Made by a program: the position numbers and the translations under genes. A stretch of DNA of 10,354 bases from Alphaproteobacteria bacterium (GTDB lineage Bacteria > Pseudomonadota > Alphaproteobacteria > UBA9219): NCBI GenBank assembly GCA_028693775.1, contig JAQUUS010000031.1:1-10354 (forward strand), in the 5' to 3' direction. Each line of letters opens with the position of its first letter. The first letter of the stretch is position 1. Shown piece by piece: positions 6,844 through 10,354 of the stretch. The notes under the pieces were generated by a model. That model made no database searches, was not told the origin of the DNA, and saw only the letters and a list, made by a program, of their open reading frames with translations.

Positions 6844-6861
6844 CCAAGAAGGATATCCAAG

Positions 6862-8037
6862 ATGTATGAGAAATCCGTTCACAGCCTGCCTATCCGAGAG
6901 TTGCTGGTTTTTTTCTATAAATTCCGCAAGCGGTTGCTGCTGGCCTTCCTCGTGCCGTTTGTCCTGTCGGTCGCGTTATCGTTTCTGCCGTCGCCGCTCT
7001 ATCTTGCCAACAGCGTGCTGATTGTGCGTCTGGGGTCCGAATACGTCTATCAGCCCGAGGTCGGGAGCTCCAAATCTGGCTCCGAAATGCCGATTCCCTT
7101 CCAGCAGGATCAGATCTTCAAGTCCGAAGCCGCCATTCTGGCCAGCAACGATCTTCATCGCGAGGTGGTCGAGGCTATCGGTCCAGAAACGTTGTTTCCG
7201 CCGACCCTGACGAAAAGGATCAGAACGGCGGTCAAAAGCTATCTGACGGCGATGGGGCTAAAAAAGGAAGTCAGCGAAGAAGAGCTTCGCAGAAAGAGCA
7301 TCGCCTCCGGCGTGGCGAAATTCAACAAAGGGGTCGATATCCTGCTCGAAAAGGAATCTGCCGTCATCAAGGTGAGCTTCAAGCACGAAGACGCCAAGGT
7401 TGCCGCCGAAACGCTCGATACGCTGCTCAGTTCCTATATGGAAAAACGCAAGCAGCTCTATCTTGAGCCCCGCCTGAAGCTGGCGCAGGATCAGGCCGCC
7501 GCAGCGCAAAAGCGCGCATTGGCCGCCGGGCATGCGGTCGATGTGTTCAAGCGGTCCAACCAGCTTCATTCGCTCGAGACCCAAAGGGCGAGCCTGCTTG
7601 CCGCGCGCAGCGAGGTGGAGAAGCAGAAGATGACGCTGGACAGTCCCGCGCTCGATCAGAAAATTGCCCATTACAATTATCAGCTCGACGAGCTCGACAA
7701 ACAGGAGCGACGCTACACGACTCTTGCGCACGAAGCCCAGATCGCCAACGAAGAATACGCCCTGGCTGCGCACAACGTCAGCGGGGCGCGGGCGTTCGAC
7801 GAGCTCTCCCGCGAACGTGTCGGCAGTGTGCGCGTTATCCAGAACGCGACGGTTTCTCCCTATCCCATTCGCTACCAGCCCATCATCATTCTTGCCGGAT
7901 TGTTTCTGTCGGTCCTGTCCGTGTTCTGCGTCGCGGCTGCTTCCGAATTTGGCCGAAGCGGCTTCCTGACGCCCGAAGAGGTCGAACGCACCATGGGACT
8001 TCCGGTTCTGACCGTTCTGTCCCTGCACAAGGAATAG
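6862..8037 (+). CDS. Wzz/GumC-type polysaccharide chain-length (co-polymerase) protein
   Basis: A 391-residue inner-membrane protein of the polysaccharide co-polymerase type, which helps set the length and export of O-antigen, capsule or exopolysaccharide chains. A short cytoplasmic N-terminus is followed by a first membrane span at about 24-42. A periplasmic domain of about 300 residues comes next, with predicted long helices/coiled coil around 205-300 (rich in K, Q, E, A). The family's proline-rich region SPYPIRYQP (332-340) leads into a second span at about 340-360. The 30-residue tail FLTPEEVERTMGLPVLTVLSLHKE resembles the linker that precedes a tyrosine kinase domain in fused proteins, but no Walker motifs follow, so the kinase, if any, must be separate. 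AAGAAGGA lies 8 nt before the ATG. It is the first gene of the operon, and the next gene starts 7 nt after its stop. Confidence 0.87.
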   Translation: MYEKSVHSLPIRELLVFFYKFRKRLLLAFLVPFVLSVALSFLPSPLYLANSVLIVRLGSEYVYQPEVGSSKSGSEMPIPFQQDQIFKSEAAILASNDLHREVVEAIGPETLFPPTLTKRIRTAVKSYLTAMGLKKEVSEEELRRKSIASGVAKFNKGVDILLEKESAVIKVSFKHEDAKVAAETLDTLLSSYMEKRKQLYLEPRLKLAQDQAAAAQKRALAAGHAVDVFKRSNQLHSLETQRASLLAARSEVEKQKMTLDSPALDQKIAHYNYQLDELDKQERRYTTLAHEAQIANEEYALAAHNVSGARAFDELSRERVGSVRVIQNATVSPYPIRYQPIIILAGLFLSVLSVFCVAAASEFGRSGFLTPEEVERTMGLPVLTVLSLHKE

Positions 8038-8044
8038 AGTCGAG

Positions 8045-8974
8045 GTGGCGGGCTTGTTTCACAGAGCGAAGCGCAAGCTTGCGGCCATCTGTCTGCGTGA
8101 AAACTGGATGCTCGGCGTGATCGACGAGCCGATCGAAAACGCCCCCGCGTGGACATCCTGTCCCCCCATAAAATGGCTGTCGCCGCGATCGTCGTCGCGT
8201 TATTTCGCCGATCCGTTTTCGTGGCCGGGCCGTTCGGACGTTTTGTTGTGCGAAGAATATAGCTACAAAACCCGGACAGGTTTTCTCAAAAGGCTCGAAA
8301 TCCGGGACGATGCGATTGCACACGAACGTTACGAAAAGATCTCCTTGCCCGGGCATCTGTCCTATCCGTTTTTGTTCGAGCAGGAAGGGGCCGTGTACGT
8401 TATGCCCGAATCCTGCGTGGCCGGGGAACTCGCGATCTTCCGCTGGGAGGAGGAGCCGGGCGAATGGATCAAGATCGCCTCTCCGCTCGTGGGTGTCTGC
8501 GCGGCGGACGGCGTTTTTTTTGAATACGGCGGATATTTCTGGATCGCCTATACGCATGTGAGCGATGCCAGCGCGACCGACAATCTCAATCTCCTGTACG
8601 CCACGAGCCTCGAAGGCCCATGGGTGCCGCATCCCCAAAACCCCGTTGTCCAGGGCACCGAGCGTTCCCGGTGTGGCGGAACGCCGTTCGAGGCGAACGG
8701 CGCCTTCTACAGGCCCGCGCAGGATTGCACGAAACGCTACGGCGCTGCGCTGCGCATCATGCGGATCGACGAATGCTCTCCCGAAGCCTATCGCGAAACG
8801 GAAGTTGCCCATATCGCCCCGTCGGACCGGGACAATCCGCACGGCCTCCATACGCTGTCGGCATGGGGGAACCGTTGCCTCGTTGACGGAAAGCGGATGG
8901 AATTTTCAATCATGACCGTTCTCAGAAAAGCGCGCCGCAGGCTGGTCCGCCTATTGGGCTGGGGGCGATCCTGA
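8045..8974 (+). CDS. GINT1 N-terminal-like / GH43-like beta-propeller protein
   Basis: A 309-residue protein starting at GTG, with AAGGAA 10 nt upstream. The first ATG (codon 22) would cut into conserved sequence (ENWMLGVID), so GTG is preferred. Motifs in order: YFADPF (53-58), LLCEEYSYKTRTG, HLSYPF (104-109), VYVMPES (117-123), AADGVFFEYGGYFWIAYT, LNLLYATSLEGPW..HPQNPV, FYRPAQD (221-227), YGAALRI, GLHTLS (267-272). These are the repeats of a five-bladed propeller related to GH43-type sugar enzymes, found at the N-terminus of plant glucosamine inositolphosphorylceramide transferase (GINT1) and in bacterial surface-polysaccharide loci. D56 and D155 sit where propeller enzymes often carry catalytic acids, but this is a guess. 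No membrane span or signal peptide is evident, and the GT64-type catalytic domain of GINT1 is absent. The 3' end overlaps the convergent GT4 gene by 24 bp. The family call is fair; the reaction is unknown. Confidence 0.72.
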   Translation: MAGLFHRAKRKLAAICLRENWMLGVIDEPIENAPAWTSCPPIKWLSPRSSSRYFADPFSWPGRSDVLLCEEYSYKTRTGFLKRLEIRDDAIAHERYEKISLPGHLSYPFLFEQEGAVYVMPESCVAGELAIFRWEEEPGEWIKIASPLVGVCAADGVFFEYGGYFWIAYTHVSDASATDNLNLLYATSLEGPWVPHPQNPVVQGTERSRCGGTPFEANGAFYRPAQDCTKRYGAALRIMRIDECSPEAYRETEVAHIAPSDRDNPHGLHTLSAWGNRCLVDGKRMEFSIMTVLRKARRRLVRLLGWGRS

Positions 8975-10075
8975 GGGCTTGCGTTCGATTTTAATTCCGC
9001 AATACCTGCGATAGGTCTCAAACAAGCTGTCGATAAAGGATTGGACCGAGAAGCGCGCTTCGTATAGAGCGCGTCCTTCCTCTGCCAGAGAGCGTTGCAG
9101 GTTTGGCCTTTGGATCAGCTCGATCATTTTATTGGCGAGGCCTGTCCGGTCGCCGGGCGTTACGAGCAGAACGTGGCGGTCGTTTTCCAGAACTTCCGGA
9201 ATGGAACCAACGGGCGTCGCGATCACGGGCGTTCCGCAGCCCAGAGCCTCCAGAACGACAAGAGGCAACCCTTCCTCATACGAAGGCAAAACGAGCGCCG
9301 AAGCCTCATGCAAAAACGTCGAAACCTTGGCCTGATTCACCCAGCCCATAAATTCGACGCGGGAGGAAAGCTTGAGGCTCGCCGCGATTTTTTTGTACTG
9401 GGAAACGTTTCCGCCGCCCGCGATAACGGCGCGCCATGCCGTGCCTTCTTTGGGCAGAATGGCGAGCGCATAAAGGAAATCCGAAAGCCCCTTGCGTTCC
9501 TGCAAGTTCCCGAGGAACAGGAAGGTGAAAGGTTTTTCGAGATCCATGGCTTTCGGTCTGAACTCGGCCGGGACGCCGTTATAAACGATCTGGATTTTTT
9601 CCGGCTCGATGCCCAGCTCGTCGATAAGCCAGTTTCGCCAAAGGCAGCCCAGAACGATACAGCAGGTCGAGAGCCTGAAAGGCAGGCGGATGATCCACTG
9701 GGAGAAAAAGTCGGATTCCCTGTAGAGGCGAATGAGCTCTGCCGCATGAAGATGAAGCACAATGGGAACGCTGGTGATGCGAATGGCGAGAATGATAAGA
9801 AGTTTGCGGAGCAAGCTTCCGCGTTCGGCCATGTTGACATGAACGAAAGCGACTTCCTTGCGCAAGGCCGAGAACCAGATTCGAAACACGGCGCGCGCAA
9901 CGAAGAAAATCGACAAAAGAACGTTTTTATTGCCGCGCGTATCCATCGCAACGAACCTGACGCGGCCAAAGCGGTCTCCGCCCGACTGCATCATGAAGTC
10001 CTTGACGCGAGCCATTCCGCCGCCTTTTTGGCCGAAGGGCGTAACGATATACCCAATCTTTGGTTTGACTTTCAA
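8951..10075 (-). CDS. Glycosyltransferase family 4 (GT-B fold)
   Basis: A 374-residue cytoplasmic or membrane-associated retaining glycosyltransferase, probably adding one sugar to a surface-polysaccharide repeat unit. The N-terminal domain has IGYIVTPFGQKGGGMARV (glycine-rich acceptor loop) and VLHLHAAE. The C-terminal nucleotide-sugar domain has IVYNGVP, FLFLGNLQERKGL (R194, K195) and VIAGGG. It also has the E-x7-E motif in YEEGLPLVVLEALGCGTPVIAT (E268 and E276), followed by GSIPEV. Length and motifs are those of a full GT4 enzyme. The start is TTG at 10075, supported by AAGGGG (10086-10081) 5 nt upstream; the first ATG (codon 21) would remove the N-terminal strand. Sugar and acceptor cannot be told. 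It runs opposite to the chain-length operon, meets it tail to tail with a 24-bp overlap, and is divergent from the next glycosyltransferase gene. Confidence 0.92.
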   Translation of the reverse strand: MKVKPKIGYIVTPFGQKGGGMARVKDFMMQSGGDRFGRVRFVAMDTRGNKNVLLSIFFVARAVFRIWFSALRKEVAFVHVNMAERGSLLRKLLIILAIRITSVPIVLHLHAAELIRLYRESDFFSQWIIRLPFRLSTCCIVLGCLWRNWLIDELGIEPEKIQIVYNGVPAEFRPKAMDLEKPFTFLFLGNLQERKGLSDFLYALAILPKEGTAWRAVIAGGGNVSQYKKIAASLKLSSRVEFMGWVNQAKVSTFLHEASALVLPSYEEGLPLVVLEALGCGTPVIATPVGSIPEVLENDRHVLLVTPGDRTGLANKMIELIQRPNLQRSLAEEGRALYEARFSVQSFIDSLFETYRRYCGIKIERKPSGSPPAQ

Positions 10076-10080
10076 AATGG

Positions 10081-10086
10081 CCCCTT
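10081..10086 (-). promoter_or_regulatory. Ribosome binding site deciding a TTG start
   Basis: Read on the - strand, AAGGGG lies 5 nt before TTG (10075-10073) of the GT4 gene. No ATG or GTG in frame lies nearby, and the next ATG is 20 codons in, past the conserved N-terminus. This supports translation from TTG. Confidence 0.6.
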
Positions 10087-10097
10087 GTTAACTGTCG

Positions 10098-10126
10098 AGG
10101 ACACATGTTCCACCCAAGAGTATAAG
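10098..10126 (+). promoter_or_regulatory. Possible promoter for the rightmost glycosyltransferase
   Basis: AGGACA (10098-10103; GACA matches the consensus) and TATAAG (10121-10126) are separated by 17 nt on the + strand. Transcription would start near 10133, about 49 nt before the ATG. The -10 box overlaps the - strand -10 candidate of the divergent gene. Confidence 0.4.
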
Positions 10127-10131
10127 GTGGA
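10109..10131. repeat. Inverted repeat over the divergent -10 boxes
   Basis: TCCACC (10109-10114) and GGTGGA (10126-10131) are perfect inverted 6-bp arms, 11 nt apart, with the two putative -10 elements between them. The centre-to-centre arm spacing is 17 bp. The layout is that of an operator. The repeat is certain; a bound regulator is inferred. Confidence 0.4.
10119..10124 (-). promoter_or_regulatory. Possible -10 box for the divergent GT4 gene
   Basis: TATACT on the - strand lies 44 nt upstream of the TTG start at 10075. The -35 region (TTTTTA or CTTTTT) is poor, so an activator may be needed or the site may be weak. It shares the bases TATA (10121-10124) with the opposing + strand -10 box. 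Confidence 0.35.
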
Positions 10132-10181
10132 TGCGCTTAATAAAAAGTGAAATTTCATAGGTCTTTCCAGAGGGTTAACCG

Positions 10182-10354
10182 ATGCGCGCCTCCGTCGTTT
10201 TCTATATGCCGAACCTGGCCGGTGGAGGGATCGAACGCCTGACGCTGCTGCTCGCTTCCGGGCTTGCGAAGGCGGGTTGCGAGGTAACGATTCTTTTACA
10301 ATCCGCCACAGGGGAGCTGATCGACAAAGTCCCGTCCGGCATCAAGGTTGTTTC
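10182..10354 (+). CDS. Glycosyltransferase (GT4-like), 5' part
   Basis: An open frame starts at ATG 10182 and runs off the right edge, with 57 full codons visible. The ribosome binding site AGAGGG (10169-10174) lies 7 nt upstream. The N-terminus reads VVFYMPNLAGGGIERLTLLL, then ASGLAKAGCEVTILL. This is the start of a GT-B fold glycosyltransferase: first beta strand, glycine-rich GGGIE loop, a helix with LA..L...G, then a second strand. The pattern is typical of GT4 enzymes of polysaccharide loci. It is divergent from the GT4 gene at its left, with 106 nt between the two starts. The nucleotide-binding C-terminal half is outside the window, so the sugar donor is not inferable. Confidence 0.85.
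   Translation, partial: MRASVVFYMPNLAGGGIERLTLLLASGLAKAGCEVTILLQSATGELIDKVPSGIKVV

Noticed and set aside
6684..6869. 61-codon + strand open frame running into the start of the chain-length gene, as a leader peptide
   Set aside because: It begins upstream of the predicted transcription start (near 6773), has no ribosome binding site, and its sequence resembles no known leader.
7886..8851. 321-codon - strand open frame opposite the end of the chain-length gene and the propeller gene
   Set aside because: Shadow frame; the + strand products have recognisable families and ribosome binding sites.
9095..10150. 351-codon + strand open frame opposite the GT4 gene
   Set aside because: Codon-aligned shadow; the - strand product has the full GT4 motif set.
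1..10354. CRISPR array, insertion sequence, toxin-antitoxin pair or phage genes
   Set aside because: No regularly spaced repeats, transposase, integrase or small paired genes with matching motifs were found on either strand.

Overview
The window looks like a piece of a flagellated, Gram-negative, GC-rich proteobacterial chromosome, most likely an alphaproteobacterium. This rests on the family mix (SYLF lipid-binding protein, FliQ/FliR/FlhB, a TPR/OGT-type glycosyltransferase) and on codon use that nearly avoids TTA, CTA and TCA. The genus cannot be told from the sequence alone.

Left part (1-2731, + strand): the 3' end of a SYLF-domain protein gene is followed after 8 nt by a complete 723-residue protein. 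That protein has an array of TPR repeats and an O-GlcNAc-transferase-like (GT41) catalytic region. A likely bidirectional terminator then separates it from a convergent gene.

Middle part (2724-6391, - strand): fliQ, fliR and flhB, the inner-membrane core of the flagellar type III export gate, are packed tightly (1-nt overlap, then a 9-nt gap). Downstream lies pyruvate kinase on the same strand, with a good sigma-70-type promoter of its own in the 100-nt gap.

Spacer (6392-6861): this holds a tRNA-Gly(GCC) gene with an encoded CCA end and its own promoter, an AT-rich block upstream of fliQ, and a well-formed promoter and leader for the next operon. The leader carries a perfect 8-bp stem-loop with a TTCG loop and a 12-bp palindrome next to the ribosome binding site.

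Right part (6862-10354): a surface-polysaccharide locus. A Wzz/GumC-type chain-length (co-polymerase) protein is followed by a beta-propeller protein related to the GINT1 N-terminal/GH43-like family. These two + strand genes converge on, and overlap by 24 bp, a - strand GT4 glycosyltransferase. That gene is divergent from a second GT4-like gene that runs off the right edge. The two divergent genes appear to share overlapping -10 elements centred in an inverted repeat.

Together the window joins flagellar export, a possible protein glycosyltransferase, central metabolism and exopolysaccharide/O-antigen-type synthesis. I found no CRISPR array, insertion sequence or phage gene, and no clear new defence or mobile system. 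The points most worth following are the TPR-OGT protein beside flagellar genes, the stand-alone propeller protein, and the regulatory architecture of the polysaccharide locus.
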